Below, in pieces: positions 1-9,242 of a stretch of 64,000 bases of DNA (its first letter is position 1; each line of letters opens with the position of its first letter). Under the pieces are notes generated by a model. That model saw nothing but the letters and a program-made list of their open reading frames with translations. It was not told the origin of the DNA and ran no database searches. A program made the position numbers and the translations under genes. Location of the stretch: contig DLHI01000022.1 of NCBI GenBank assembly GCA_002483135.1, positions 186,001 to 250,000 on the forward strand, given 5' to 3'. Source of the stretch: Hyphomonadaceae bacterium UBA7672 (GTDB lineage Bacteria; Pseudomonadota; Alphaproteobacteria; Caulobacterales; Hyphomonadaceae).

Positions 1-1178
1 CCGATGGACTGGATCGTGCCCCGGTTCATCAGTCCATAGGCGTAGGTGAAGTGACCGATCTGCTCGGTCGTGTTGTCGTCGTCATCGTCGTCGAGCGAGT
101 CGTAGATCGTCTCGCGGACAACGCCGAGTTGGATGGTGTCGCCCGCCGCGCCATCGGCCGACTGGATCAGGAGAGCGGGAGCCGATCCGTAGCTGACAAT
201 CGAGCCGGCCGTGCGGTTCTCGTTGAAATCCTGCACCACATCCTTGATGTCGTCGGTCGGGTCGGTGGTTCCCACGGCTGCGCCGTTGACGAGGAGGCCG
301 TGCGCAAGATCGCCGCGCACTTCGACTCCGGCCCCACCGATCAGCAGATCGTCCGGATCGAGGTCGGCCGGCTCGTCGCTGCCGGTGTCATTGTCGTCGG
401 CGTCGTCCGGATCTTCGTAGTTGCTGGCGTCGCGGCTGGTGAAGCCGGTCGAGAGGACGGAGCCGTCGACCATGAATTCGCCTGCGACATCGCCGAGCAC
501 GCGGACGCCGACGGAGCCTTCGCCCTGTGCGCTGGTCGATCCGCCGATCTCGACGTTGCCGGTCACGTTCTCGCGGATATCGACCCCGACCGAGTTTGAT
601 CCCACGATGCTGATGTTGCCGTTCTGAATGAAGTTGCCGTTCAGCTGCGAGCGAAGCGATACGCCGTAGCTGTCATTGCCTTCGATGGTGATGGCCGAGG
701 ACGCGCTGCCGGTGCGGTCGAGCGTGATGTTGCCGGTGAAGGCGCCGCCGGATTCGAGAAGAAGGCCGACGCGGCCCGTGCCGGTGGCTAGCGGACCGTC
801 GAGATCACCGTCATTGTCGGTATCTGTGCGCGTGTAATCTTCGGTGAGGCTGATCACCCCGGTTCCGGAATAGCTGCCGGTGATGCCCGGCCCGATGCGG
901 ACGCCGACGGCGTTGTTGGAGTCCGTGACGGTAACCTGACCATTGTTGGTGAGCGTGTTATTGCTGTTGACGGTCACGGCGGTTGAGCCGGGCTGTTCAT
1001 CGAGTGTGACCGAACCGCCCGAGGCGATGATCACGTTGGAAGGGGTTGCGCCCGTTCCGGCGGTCGCGGTCTCGACCGGAGTGGTTGTCGCGGTGGAGAT
1101 CGTCACCTGGGCGACGGCGGGAAGCGTGAACACCAGCGGAGCGGCGGCTCCGAGCAGCAGGCGCACTTTAAAGGTCAT
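1..1178 (-). CDS. Autotransporter-like surface protein, 3' end outside window
   Basis: The frame is open from an ATG at 1178 to the window edge, giving the first 392 residues. It starts with a signal peptide (MTFKVRLLLGAAAPLVF, then an Ala-rich region ending near AVAQ at about residue 24). The rest is low-complexity and rich in Gly, Thr, Asn, Ser and Asp, with repeated phrases such as G-N-I-T/S-I and S-x-G-V-x-I/V-R, as in the beta-helical passengers of type V autotransporters. Two Asp-rich stretches (about residues 262-286 and 365-372) may bind calcium. A C-terminal beta-barrel would lie outside the window and was not seen. The role is probably a surface adhesin or enzyme; passenger class is inferred from composition only. 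Confidence 0.7.
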   Translation of the reverse strand, partial: MTFKVRLLLGAAAPLVFTLPAVAQVTISTATTTPVETATAGTGATPSNVIIASGGSVTLDEQPGSTAVTVNSNNTLTNNGQVTVTDSNNAVGVRIGPGITGSYSGTGVISLTEDYTRTDTDNDGDLDGPLATGTGRVGLLLESGGAFTGNITLDRTGSASSAITIEGNDSYGVSLRSQLNGNFIQNGNISIVGSNSVGVDIRENVTGNVEIGGSTSAQGEGSVGVRVLGDVAGEFMVDGSVLSTGFTSRDASNYEDPDDADDNDTGSDEPADLDPDDLLIGGAGVEVRGDLAHGLLVNGAAVGTTDPTDDIKDVVQDFNENRTAGSIVSYGSAPALLIQSADGAAGDTIQLGVVRETIYDSLDDDDDDNTTEQIGHFTYAYGLMNRGTIQSI

Positions 1179-1433
1179 GAGAGCCGTCAACTCCTGAACA
1201 ATCAACTCACTACTACGGCCGAGCTTCCCGCCTTGAATCCCGCGGGGCGTCTGGACGGCCCGCCTGCCTAGCCTGCCCCGAGGCGGTAGAAAACCCCGGA
1301 CATGCTGTCGGCCCCGGATTCCCCATGGCGGGAGCGTCCGAGCCCAAATCCCTAGCCATGCATGTGGCGGAAAGGTGGCCGGAGGCCGGGTCTCTTGCCT
1401 GTCATCGGGTGGCGTCGGGTGGCCCGAGTGGGC

Positions 1434-2375
1434 TCAGGGCTTGGGATTCGCCGAGAAAAAGCGCCACATGACCTCGCTGGCGTTCACATCGGGGGTAGGC
1501 TGGTCAGCCTCGGCGCGGCCCGCCTTGCCGCCCGGCCAGGCGTGGCCGTTGTTGGCGACCCGGTAGAAATGCACGGGCCTACCCGAGGCGCACTTGTTCC
1601 AGGCGAGTTCCACGACCTTGCCGGCGGCATCCATTTTTTCGACGGGCGGGGCGCAGCCATTGGCGGTCGCCCAGTAGTCGGCTTGGGCGATATCCGGAGC
1701 GACGTCATGGTCCGCCGCCGGGCGGCCTGCGCCCAAAGCGCCGCGCACGGCGAGTGGTCCGCCGGCAGCGGGGACCGTCTTGTCGTCCTGACCGACGAAT
1801 ATGATGGCGGCGACCGGGTTACGGGCTGGGGGTTCGTCGCCGAAGACGGCGCCAACTATGGGGGCGATGGCGGCGATGCGGTCAGGCAGTTCGCGGGCGA
1901 GGCGATGGGACATCATGGCGCCGTTGGACATGCCGGTGACGTAGATGCGCTTCGGATCGGCGCGACCGGAGGCGACCAGAGTGTCGATCATCTTCGCGAA
2001 GAATCCGACATCGTCGATGTTGTTCTCGCGGGCGTAGGCGCAGCAATGGCCGGCGTTCCAGGTGAGCAGCCGGCCGCCGGGCGTGCCGCCCGTGCCGCCG
2101 GGATAGACCACGATGAGCTTCTCACGCGCGGCGATGACGTCGAACTGCGACATGTTCTGTGCGTTCTCGGGATGGCCGCCGCCGCCGTGCAGGACAAAGA
2201 CGACCGGCGCGGGCTTGCCGCCGGAATAGTCGTTGATGAGGAAGCGGCGTTCGCGTCCGTCGTGCTGCATCGTCTCTTCGGTGAGCACGCCACCGGAGGG
2301 CGAAGCAGGCTGGGCGCCGGCCGAGCAGGCCGTCAGGGCGAGGAGCGAAAGGGCAAACAGGGCGCGGCGCATCAT
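1434..2375 (-). CDS. Exported PHB-depolymerase/feruloyl-esterase-like lipoprotein
   Basis: A 313-residue alpha/beta hydrolase resembling the poly(3-hydroxybutyrate) depolymerase/LpqC esterase family. The start is a hydrophobic leader with a lipobox (LLALTAC, Cys17), so it is probably membrane-anchored and faces the periplasm or outside. Seen in the fold: V-L-H-G-G-G-G near residue 61 (oxyanion loop), the nucleophile elbow G-M-S-N-G with Ser150, and a late N-G-H near the C-terminus as the likely catalytic His. I chose the ATG at 2375; a TTG at 2382-2384 overlapping the upstream stop is also possible. It follows the DUF1254 gene with no real gap, so the two are co-transcribed. The substrate cannot be told from sequence. 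Confidence 0.82.
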   Translation of the reverse strand: MMRRALFALSLLALTACSAGAQPASPSGGVLTEETMQHDGRERRFLINDYSGGKPAPVVFVLHGGGGHPENAQNMSQFDVIAAREKLIVVYPGGTGGTPGGRLLTWNAGHCCAYARENNIDDVGFFAKMIDTLVASGRADPKRIYVTGMSNGAMMSHRLARELPDRIAAIAPIVGAVFGDEPPARNPVAAIIFVGQDDKTVPAAGGPLAVRGALGAGRPAADHDVAPDIAQADYWATANGCAPPVEKMDAAGKVVELAWNKCASGRPVHFYRVANNGHAWPGGKAGRAEADQPTPDVNASEVMWRFFSANPKP

Positions 2376-2380
2376 GGCGA

Positions 2381-3721
2381 TCAACCCGGGATGAGAGCTG
2401 GCATGGTGTAGAGTCCATCAAGCATTTGCGCCTTCGGCAAGTAGAAGCGCATGTTCAGGGCGAGCGGACGCGAAGGCGGAGACGGCAGCCAGTTGGAGGA
2501 CTTCGTCCCACCCGGATCGGTGCGCTGGATATAGATTTCAAGCGAGCCGTCGGCGCCGAATTTCAGCCCCGGCGTGCGGTCGCCGATGGCGAAGCGGTTG
2601 ATCGGGTTGTTGAAGAAGTAGAACGCGCCGGCGTCCGTGCGCTCGTAGGCGGTGAGCGACCAGAAGGCGTTCACGGGCGGCATGTTGTCCTTCTCGAAGC
2701 GCAAGATCCATGGCTTTTCGCTGGGCCAGAGGAAGCCGCCATCGCTGTAGACGGGGCGCAGATAGGTCGCTTCTTCCCGCGTGAGGGCGGCGAGGCCGCC
2801 CACTGCGACCTGGGCGCGGAACAGGTAGTCGCGGCCGAAGGCTCCGAGATTGGCGCGCGGGTACATCCAGCCATTGCGGATGTTGCCGGACCGGCGGCCG
2901 ATGACGGCGGCATTTCCCTTCGCGATGCCGGATTCGATCTGGGCAATTTCGGCGGCGGAGAATTTTGTGGCGTCGAATCCACCGAGCGGGCCGAGACCGA
3001 GACGTGCGATGCGATCAAAGAAGATCATGTCCTCGAAGGGGGGTGGATTCTCGATGAGCAGAGATTGGACGGAGGAAAAATACTGATCCCATTTCGCGTC
3101 GCGCTTGGCGTATTGTGGCGCCTTGGGACGTGGCGGCGCATCGAGCCGCATAGCGTTCTGTATGGCATTGGCTGCAGGGCGGTCGGCCTCGCCGTCGATG
3201 AGCGTGCGGATCAGTAGCCAGACCCAGCGCGTGGGTGAGCGGATAGCTAGCGGATCGGAGGTGGCGGCGTGCGGGCCTACGAGCGTGACGCTGCGCGCCT
3301 CGTTGCCGGTGGTGCGTGTGCCGAGGATCGCGAAATTCGTGCCGTACATATCCATGAAGGCGTAGGAGACATAGCGCTTGCCGGCGGCGGGCATGCGGAG
3401 CGTGACCGGGCCGCCGTCGAGATCGATCCAGGCGCGAGAATAGAGCGTGTCGTTGTTCGGCGTGGTGACGAACTGGGTTTCGACGGTGGTGAGTTCGTAG
3501 GCGTGCAGCAGCGTGTTGGTGGGCGCTTCCGTCATCCAGCGCGCGTTGGCATTCTCGATCAGCATGACGCCGTAGATCCAGGCTTCCATGGCCGCGGATT
3601 CGAGGTCCAGCGCGTTGGGGCCGGGCATCGGGGCGGAGCGGGCCGTCATCGCGCCGGGCGCTGTCGTACAGGCGGCTAGGCCAGCGATTGCCGCGCTTGC
3701 TAGGAACAGGCGACGATTCAT
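2381..3721 (-). CDS. DUF1254/DUF1214 exported lipoprotein
   Basis: 446 residues. The N-terminus NRRLFLASAAIAGLAAC combines a twin-arginine-like RRLFL with a lipobox at Cys18. The body matches the DUF1254 (N-terminal) plus DUF1214 (C-terminal) family: a T-P-N-N-D-T-L-Y-S-R-A stretch near residue 90 and, toward the end, K-D-N-M-P-P-V-N-A-F-W-S-L-T-A-Y. The family is widespread and of unknown biochemical function. It is the first gene of a two-gene unit with the esterase and diverges from the sulfatase/FGE unit across a 122-bp promoter region holding paired ATAnTAT repeats. Confidence 0.85.
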   Translation of the reverse strand: MNRRLFLASAAIAGLAACTTAPGAMTARSAPMPGPNALDLESAAMEAWIYGVMLIENANARWMTEAPTNTLLHAYELTTVETQFVTTPNNDTLYSRAWIDLDGGPVTLRMPAAGKRYVSYAFMDMYGTNFAILGTRTTGNEARSVTLVGPHAATSDPLAIRSPTRWVWLLIRTLIDGEADRPAANAIQNAMRLDAPPRPKAPQYAKRDAKWDQYFSSVQSLLIENPPPFEDMIFFDRIARLGLGPLGGFDATKFSAAEIAQIESGIAKGNAAVIGRRSGNIRNGWMYPRANLGAFGRDYLFRAQVAVGGLAALTREEATYLRPVYSDGGFLWPSEKPWILRFEKDNMPPVNAFWSLTAYERTDAGAFYFFNNPINRFAIGDRTPGLKFGADGSLEIYIQRTDPGGTKSSNWLPSPPSRPLALNMRFYLPKAQMLDGLYTMPALIPG

Positions 3722-3747
3722 TTATGCCTCCAGGGCGGCTTGACCCG

Positions 3748-3781
3748 CCGCATACTATCCTTATTGCTACCGCATAGTATC
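3748..3781. promoter_or_regulatory. Paired 12-bp direct repeats in a divergent promoter, candidate operator
   Basis: CCGCATACTATC (3748-3759) and CCGCATAGTATC (3770-3781) are direct repeats with one mismatch and starts 22 bp apart, about two helical turns. Each contains the small palindrome ATA-n-TAT. They lie between the divergent DUF1254 gene (start 3721) and sulfatase gene (start 3844), suiting cooperative binding of a regulator on one DNA face. The TetR gene at 6137-6820 is a possible but unproven partner. Confidence 0.45.
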
Positions 3782-3843
3782 ATATAAGCTCGCGGGGTGG
3801 CGCAAGAGGCCATGCCGACGCGGAGCGCGGGAGGGAGGTTCGC

Positions 3844-5301
3844 ATGAGCAGGATGTTGTGGGCGAGCGTGGCGTTGCTGGCGGCTGGATGCGGTGGGCCG
3901 GCGGTGGAGGAGCAGCCGCCGGCGGCTGCGGCGGCGAAGCCCAACGTGGTGGTGATCCTCGCAGACGATCTCGGTTATGCGGACATCTCCAGCTATGGCG
4001 GCACGCGGATATCGACGCCGAACATCGACCGCATCGCGAAGGCGGGCGTGGTGTTCACCGATGGGTATTCGGCGGCGCCGGTGTGTTCGCCCTCGCGCGC
4101 GGGGCTGAACACAGGGCGGCATCCGGACCGGTTCGGATTCGAATACAATAACGGACCGGCGCAGCGCGACATCGAGCTGAACCTCGGCCTGCCCAAGGAC
4201 GAGATCACGCTGGCGAGCGCGCTGAAGGCGCAGGGTTATCGCACCTCGCTGGTGGGCAAGTGGCACCTGGGATCGAACGACGATTTCTATCCGACCAATC
4301 GCGGCTATGACGAATTCGTCGGCCTTTTGACGGGGGCGACCTCTTATATGAGCCCATCGCATCCTGACCATGTGTTCGTGGAAGTGGCGGGATCGAATGC
4401 AAGGCCCCCCGCGCAACGCGGGGCGCCGAACAAGATCTATGAGGGTGCGGAGCGAACGGTCGTCGAGAACGAAGACCGTTACCTGACCGAGTATCTGGGT
4501 GAGCGGGCGGTGGATTTCATCAAGCGCGCGGCGCCGTCAGATGAGCCCTACTTCCTCTATTCGGCGTTCACCGCGCCGCACGATCCGTTGCAGACGACGA
4601 AGAAATACTATGACCGCTTTGCGCACATCGCGGACCCCGGGATGCGCGTCTATGCGTCGATGATCTCGGCGCTGGATGACCAGGTGGGCGCCATCCTGGA
4701 TGCGGTCGAGGCTTCGGGAGAGAACGACAACACGATCGTCTATTTCATGTCGGACAATGGCTGTGCGGCCTATATCCAGGGCATCTGCGCGTGCGAGCCG
4801 CTGCGCGGGGGCAAGCTGAGCCATTATGAGGGCGGCGTGCGCGTGCCGTTCATGATGAAGTGGCCGGAAAAAGTCGAAGGCGGGCAGGTCTATCGGAATG
4901 TCGTCTCGACAATGGACGTGTTCACGACATCGCTGGTGGCGGGTGGAGGGGCGCTGCCGACGGATCGGGTGTTTGACGGCGTTGATTTGATGCCGTTCGT
5001 CACCGGCGCGAATCCGGGGCTGCCGCACGATCAGCTGGCGTGGCGCCGGACGCCGCATGCCTCGATCCGCGCAGGCGACTGGAAGCTGTGGAAGAGCCTG
5101 GATGGCAAGTTCACGCTGCTGTTCAACCTGAAGGACGATCCGAACGAGGCGACAAACCTGGCGGAGTCCGAGCCTGCGAAGCTGAAAGAGCTGAGCGATG
5201 CGTTCGACCAGTGGGCGAAGGATCTGAAGGATCCGCTTTGGCCGTCGCGGCCCCACACAAACTACAATGTGTGCGGCACGCCGTTCGAGCTGCCGATATG
5301 A
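3844..5301 (+). CDS. Type I sulfatase, formylglycine-dependent lipoprotein
   Basis: 485 residues with a lipoprotein leader (LLAAGC, Cys16). The alkaline-phosphatase-fold core begins at P-N-V-V-V-I-L-A-D-D-L-G-Y near residue 33, whose paired Asp residues bind calcium. The sulfatase signature is C-S-P-S-R with Cys81, the residue converted to formylglycine. Further family motifs are G-K-W-H-L-G, T-A-P-H-D-P and F-M-S-D-N-G. It would hydrolyse sulfate esters, perhaps of algal or host glycans, outside the inner membrane. Its stop codon overlaps the start of the FGE gene, so the enzyme and its activator are translationally coupled. Confidence 0.93.
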   Translation: MSRMLWASVALLAAGCGGPAVEEQPPAAAAAKPNVVVILADDLGYADISSYGGTRISTPNIDRIAKAGVVFTDGYSAAPVCSPSRAGLNTGRHPDRFGFEYNNGPAQRDIELNLGLPKDEITLASALKAQGYRTSLVGKWHLGSNDDFYPTNRGYDEFVGLLTGATSYMSPSHPDHVFVEVAGSNARPPAQRGAPNKIYEGAERTVVENEDRYLTEYLGERAVDFIKRAAPSDEPYFLYSAFTAPHDPLQTTKKYYDRFAHIADPGMRVYASMISALDDQVGAILDAVEASGENDNTIVYFMSDNGCAAYIQGICACEPLRGGKLSHYEGGVRVPFMMKWPEKVEGGQVYRNVVSTMDVFTTSLVAGGGALPTDRVFDGVDLMPFVTGANPGLPHDQLAWRRTPHASIRAGDWKLWKSLDGKFTLLFNLKDDPNEATNLAESEPAKLKELSDAFDQWAKDLKDPLWPSRPHTNYNVCGTPFELPI

Positions 5302-6140
5302 TGCGAAGGGCGATCGTCGCCGGAGTGTGCTTGGCGTCGTCGTGTGCGCCTGCGCCGCTGGTGCGTGACGCGGTGATGGTCGATATTCCGGCGGGACCGC
5401 AGACGCAGATCGGTGACAATCACGCGCCGAGCGATGAGCGGCCGCAATCTGTGATGGATATCGCCGCGTTCAAGATGGATCGCACGCCGGTGACGGTGGC
5501 GCAATTCCGCGCCTTCGTGGAGGCGACGGGACACGTGACGGACGCTGAAAAGGCGGGCGCTGCGGGCGTGCTGAGCAAGGGCGAAGGCGGCTGGGTCGAT
5601 GTCGAGGGCGCCAACTGGCGCTTCCCGCGCGGGGCTGACAAGCCGGCGGCGGCTGACGATCATCCCGTGACGCAGGTGTCGTGGAATGACGCGACGGCGT
5701 TTTGTGGAGCGCATGGGTTGCGGCTACCGACTGAGTTCGAGTGGGAGCGCGCGGCGCGGATGGGCCAGACGCCGGACGGGACCGTGTTCGACGCCATCGG
5801 CATGGCCGGGATGGAAGCGAAGATGCGCATGAATATCTGGGAGGGCGTGTTCCCCGTGCTGGATACGGGGGCGGATGGGTATCTGGGAACCTCTCCCGTC
5901 GGCGCGTTCGGCGAGGCGCCTTCGGGGCTGACCGACATGGCGGGAAATGTGTGGGAGTGGACGGCGTCGGCCTACGCGCCCTATCCGGCGAAGCTTGATG
6001 CGCAGGGCGAGGAGCGCGTACAGCGCGGCGGGTCGTTCCTGTGCAGCGATGGCGGATGCGAGGGCTTCCGCGTTTCGGCGCGCGCGCACTCAACGCCGCA
6101 GACGGCGCTGATGCATGTCGGCTTCAGGTGTGCGGGCTAA
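5298..6140 (+). CDS. Formylglycine-generating enzyme (SUMF1 family), sulfatase activator
   Basis: 280 residues from the ATG at 5298, which overlaps the sulfatase stop (ATATGATG context). A short leader with a possible lipobox (CLASSC) precedes the FGE fold: P-A-G near residue 34, H-P-V-T-Q-V-S-W-N-D-A, R-L-P-T-E-F-E-W-E-R-A-A-R, D-M-A-G-N-V-W-E-W, R-G-G-S-F. The two active-site cysteines are present as C249-S-D-G-G-C254, with the same four-residue spacing as Cys336/Cys341 of human FGE, and the fold ends G-F-R-C. It should convert Cys81 of the sulfatase to formylglycine. A leader on an FGE is notable because the substrate is itself exported. Confidence 0.92.
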   Translation: MMRRAIVAGVCLASSCAPAPLVRDAVMVDIPAGPQTQIGDNHAPSDERPQSVMDIAAFKMDRTPVTVAQFRAFVEATGHVTDAEKAGAAGVLSKGEGGWVDVEGANWRFPRGADKPAAADDHPVTQVSWNDATAFCGAHGLRLPTEFEWERAARMGQTPDGTVFDAIGMAGMEAKMRMNIWEGVFPVLDTGADGYLGTSPVGAFGEAPSGLTDMAGNVWEWTASAYAPYPAKLDAQGEERVQRGGSFLCSDGGCEGFRVSARAHSTPQTALMHVGFRCAG

Positions 6141-6820
6141 CTCGCCGGCCCGTTGGCGTCCACGTGATCCGGGCCGTTGAGCTGATAGGCCTCGCGTGTC
6201 GCCTTGTGCCATTCGCGGATGATGCGGCCCCACCAGGTGAAGCGCTGTTCGTCGGTGAGGCCGTCGGTGTTCTCGAGCCAGGCGACGAGCGTGTCGAACG
6301 AGGTGGAGTTCAGCGACTTCGCAGCGAGGATGGCGCGCTTTTCGGCTCCCGGAGGCGCGCCGGGCGAGGGCTGGAAGAAGCCGCGCGTCGATTGCTTGTG
6401 GATGAGGGCGTAAAGACGTTCGCGCCATTCCTGCAGCGTCGGATCGCCGTTGAAGACCTTGAGCACGACGATGAAAATTTCGGGCTCCTGCCTGGCCTCG
6501 GCGTAAAGGACGCGCAGCGCCCAGCCATAGCCGTCCCACTTGCCCTGCTGAGTTTTGAGAATCGTGTCGTGGACGTGCTGGAACAGCGCGTCGATGAGTT
6601 CCGCGCGCGAGGGATAGATGCGGTAGAACACCGGCTTGGGCGCGCCGGCAGCGTCTGCGATGTCCTGCATCGAGGCGGCGGACCCCTTTGCGAGGAAGGT
6701 GCGGGCGGCTGCGCGCAGATACTCGGCCTTGCGCAGTTCCTTGTTCACGCGGGGCTTCTGGCGCGTGGTGCGCACCGTGTCTGGTTCGCGGCCGTCGGTG
6801 GCTGAAGGTGAATCCGGCAT
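6137..6820 (-). CDS. TetR/AcrR-family transcriptional regulator
   Basis: 227 residues from the ATG at 6820. The N-terminal helix-turn-helix is typical: A-A-R-T-F-L-A-K-G near residue 40, then S-M-Q-D-I-A-D-A-A-G and F-Y-R-I-Y-P-S-R-A-E-L. The C-terminal ligand-binding half is helical and Trp/Arg-rich. The gene converges with the FGE gene and the stop codons overlap (cta/taa at 6137-6140). Possible targets are its own promoter, the neighbouring peptidase, or the paired repeats upstream of the sulfatase. The ligand is unknown. Confidence 0.9.
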   Translation of the reverse strand: MPDSPSATDGREPDTVRTTRQKPRVNKELRKAEYLRAAARTFLAKGSAASMQDIADAAGAPKPVFYRIYPSRAELIDALFQHVHDTILKTQQGKWDGYGWALRVLYAEARQEPEIFIVVLKVFNGDPTLQEWRERLYALIHKQSTRGFFQPSPGAPPGAEKRAILAAKSLNSTSFDTLVAWLENTDGLTDEQRFTWWGRIIREWHKATREAYQLNGPDHVDANGPAS

Positions 6821-6942
6821 CGTTCGCAAAACGCCCTTCCCCGAGAGAGGCAGTAACCGCAGCGCCGACTGTAACCAGCGCGTCCCAAGGCCAAAAAACA
6901 CCGAATTGACGGTATGTCCACACCTTGCGGCGGTAGGTGCTG

Positions 6943-9105
6943 CTACCGGCGTTTTACAGGCCATCCCGGCATGTGTTCAGAACTGACGCATGCGAGCGCG
7001 AATGCGAATTCGAGCGCTGTCTCGCGCAGGCTGGCGAAGCGGCCTGAGACGCCGCCATGGCCGGCGTCCATGTTGATCTTGAGAAAGTATGGTCCGCCAT
7101 CGGGCGCTTCGTGGCGCAAGCGCGCGGCCCATTTCGCGGGTTCCCAATAGGTCACGCGCGGATCGGTGAGGCCGCCGGTGATCAGCATGGGCGGATAGGC
7201 GCGCTGGCTGACCTGGTCGTAGGGGGAGTAGGCCTCGATCTGGTCGTAGGCGGCGGTGTCGATCAGCGGATTGCCCCATTCGGGCCATTCGGGTGGCGTC
7301 AGCGGCAGGCTTTCGTCCGACATGGTGTTGAGCACGTCGACGAAGGGAACGGCTGCGATGATGCCGCCGAAGAGTTCGGGGTCGAGATTGGCGGCGACGC
7401 CCATCAGCAGGCCGCCTGCAGACCCGCCCATGCCGACGATGCGCCCCGGCGAGGTGTAGCCGCGCGCAACAAGATGCCGGCCGGCTGCGATGAAGTCGGT
7501 GAAGGTGTTGGTCTTCTTCTCGAGCTTTCCATCGAGATACCATTGATAGCCCTTGGCCATCGAGCCGCGCACGTCGGCGACCGCGTAGATGAAGCCGCGA
7601 TCGACAAGGCTGAGGCGGCCTGTGCGGAAGTCGGCGGGGATAGTGATGCCGTAGGAACCATAGCCGTAAAGCAGCACGGGTGCTGTTCCGTCGAGCGGCG
7701 TGGTGCGGTGGCGGAGCAGCGTGACGGGCACCAGCGCGCCATCGTCGCCGGGCGCGTCGATGCGCTCGACGATGTAGTCGGCAGGGTTGTGGCCCGAAGG
7801 GACAAGTTGCGTCTTCCGCAGGATGCGCTCGCGCGTCGCCATGTTGTAGTCGAACACCTGCGCCGGCGTGGTGGGCGAGGAATAGTCGAAGCGCAGCCAG
7901 GGAGAATCCCACAGGTAGCCGTTCGACATGCCGAGCGAATAGGCCTGTTCGTCGAAGTCGATGGCGTGTTCGGCGCCGCCATAGCGGGCGCGCACGACGA
8001 TGCGTGGCAGGCCGTTCTCACGCTCCATGCGGACGATGAAATCCGCGAAGGGCTCGACATCGAGGATCAGAACGCCGGGGCGATGCGGAATCTCGATGCG
8101 CCAGTCTTCTTCCGCCGGATTGTCGTGCGGGGCGGAGACGAGCGCAAAATCCACGGCGCCGTTCCGATTTGACTTGATCCAGAAGCGGTCGTCGAAATCG
8201 ACGACCGAATAGTCGACGCCCGGCTCGCGTTCCGCGATCAGCGTGAGTTCGAGGTCGGTCGAGTCCGCGCGCAGGAAGCGCCATTCGGTGGTGGTGTGGT
8301 CGTTCGCGGTGACGAAGATGAAGCGGCGCGACTGGCTTTTCTGGACGCCGACGAAGAAGCCGGGATCGCCTTCGCGATAGACGAGTTCGTCGATGGCCTT
8401 GCCAAGGCGGCGGCAGAACACGGCGACGGGCCGCGCATTCTCGTCGCGAGCCACCCAGAAGAGCGAGGCGGAATCTTCGCCCCACTCGAAGTCGCCATAG
8501 GTGTCGGGGATGGATTCGAGTTCCTTGCCCGTGGCGATATCGACGATGTGGAGCGAGTAGAACTCCGAGCCTTTGTCATCGATCGCGTAGGCCAGCAGGC
8601 GGTGGTCGGGCGAGTGGGAGACCTTGCGGATGTCCCAGTAGTCGCAGCCCTTCGCCATGGCGTCGCCGTCGAGCAACAACTGTTCGTGCGCGGCGTCGGT
8701 ATCGAAGGCGTTGGCGGAGCGACGGCGGGCGAATAGCGGATACTCGCCGCCTTCGCGGTAACGGCGGTAGTAGGCCCAGTCGCCATCGATGGCCGGGACG
8801 GAGCTGTCCTTCTCGTTGATGCGGCCGCGCATCTCCTCGAACAACTTCTCCTGCAGAGCCGTCGTTGGCTCTTCCAGCATGATGCGGGTGTAGGCGTTCT
8901 CGGCTTCGAGATGCTGGCGGATGTCAGAGCGCAAGCGTGAGGGATCGCGCATCACCTCGCGCCAATTGTCGTCCTTCAGCCACGCGTAGGGATCCCGGCG
9001 CGAGCGCTCAAGCTGCTCGATGACGGCGTGCTCGTCGCGACGCGCCACGGGGGGCTCGGTGCGTGGGGCAGTCTGGCCGCCGGGAGTGTCAGAACTGTTC
9101 GCCAT
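6943..9105 (-). CDS. ptrB: S9 family peptidase, oligopeptidase B-like
   Basis: 720 residues from the ATG at 9105 (a GTG lies directly before it). The N-terminal half is the beta-propeller of the prolyl oligopeptidase clan, starting with D-P-Y-A-W-L-K-D-D. The C-terminal half is an alpha/beta hydrolase: Y-G-Y-G-S-Y-G, D-V-R-G, the nucleophile in G-G-S-A-G-G (Ser562), the acid in G-L-T-D-P-R-V, and the catalytic His in D-A-G-H-G-G. The length and these motifs fit protease II, a cytosolic enzyme cutting short peptides after basic residues. No signal peptide is seen. Specificity for Arg/Lys is inferred from the subfamily. Confidence 0.9.
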   Translation of the reverse strand: MANSSDTPGGQTAPRTEPPVARRDEHAVIEQLERSRRDPYAWLKDDNWREVMRDPSRLRSDIRQHLEAENAYTRIMLEEPTTALQEKLFEEMRGRINEKDSSVPAIDGDWAYYRRYREGGEYPLFARRRSANAFDTDAAHEQLLLDGDAMAKGCDYWDIRKVSHSPDHRLLAYAIDDKGSEFYSLHIVDIATGKELESIPDTYGDFEWGEDSASLFWVARDENARPVAVFCRRLGKAIDELVYREGDPGFFVGVQKSQSRRFIFVTANDHTTTEWRFLRADSTDLELTLIAEREPGVDYSVVDFDDRFWIKSNRNGAVDFALVSAPHDNPAEEDWRIEIPHRPGVLILDVEPFADFIVRMERENGLPRIVVRARYGGAEHAIDFDEQAYSLGMSNGYLWDSPWLRFDYSSPTTPAQVFDYNMATRERILRKTQLVPSGHNPADYIVERIDAPGDDGALVPVTLLRHRTTPLDGTAPVLLYGYGSYGITIPADFRTGRLSLVDRGFIYAVADVRGSMAKGYQWYLDGKLEKKTNTFTDFIAAGRHLVARGYTSPGRIVGMGGSAGGLLMGVAANLDPELFGGIIAAVPFVDVLNTMSDESLPLTPPEWPEWGNPLIDTAAYDQIEAYSPYDQVSQRAYPPMLITGGLTDPRVTYWEPAKWAARLRHEAPDGGPYFLKINMDAGHGGVSGRFASLRETALEFAFALACVSSEHMPGWPVKRR

Positions 9106-9242
9106 CACCTGCCATCGTCACTACGCACGCAAACTTGCCCCTGATGGCGTGATTCGGCCAAATCACCGCAATCGGCGCGGCAGGGGAAAGCTGCGCCAAG
9201 TCCCTATCATTACTCAGAAAAACGCCTAGCGAGCTCGCGTAA

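Noticed and set aside
1362..2411. Long open frame (349 codons) on the plus strand opposite the esterase
   Set aside because: It is antisense to a gene with clear catalytic motifs and signal peptide; the frame is open only because of high G+C codon bias, and its translation has no recognisable domain.
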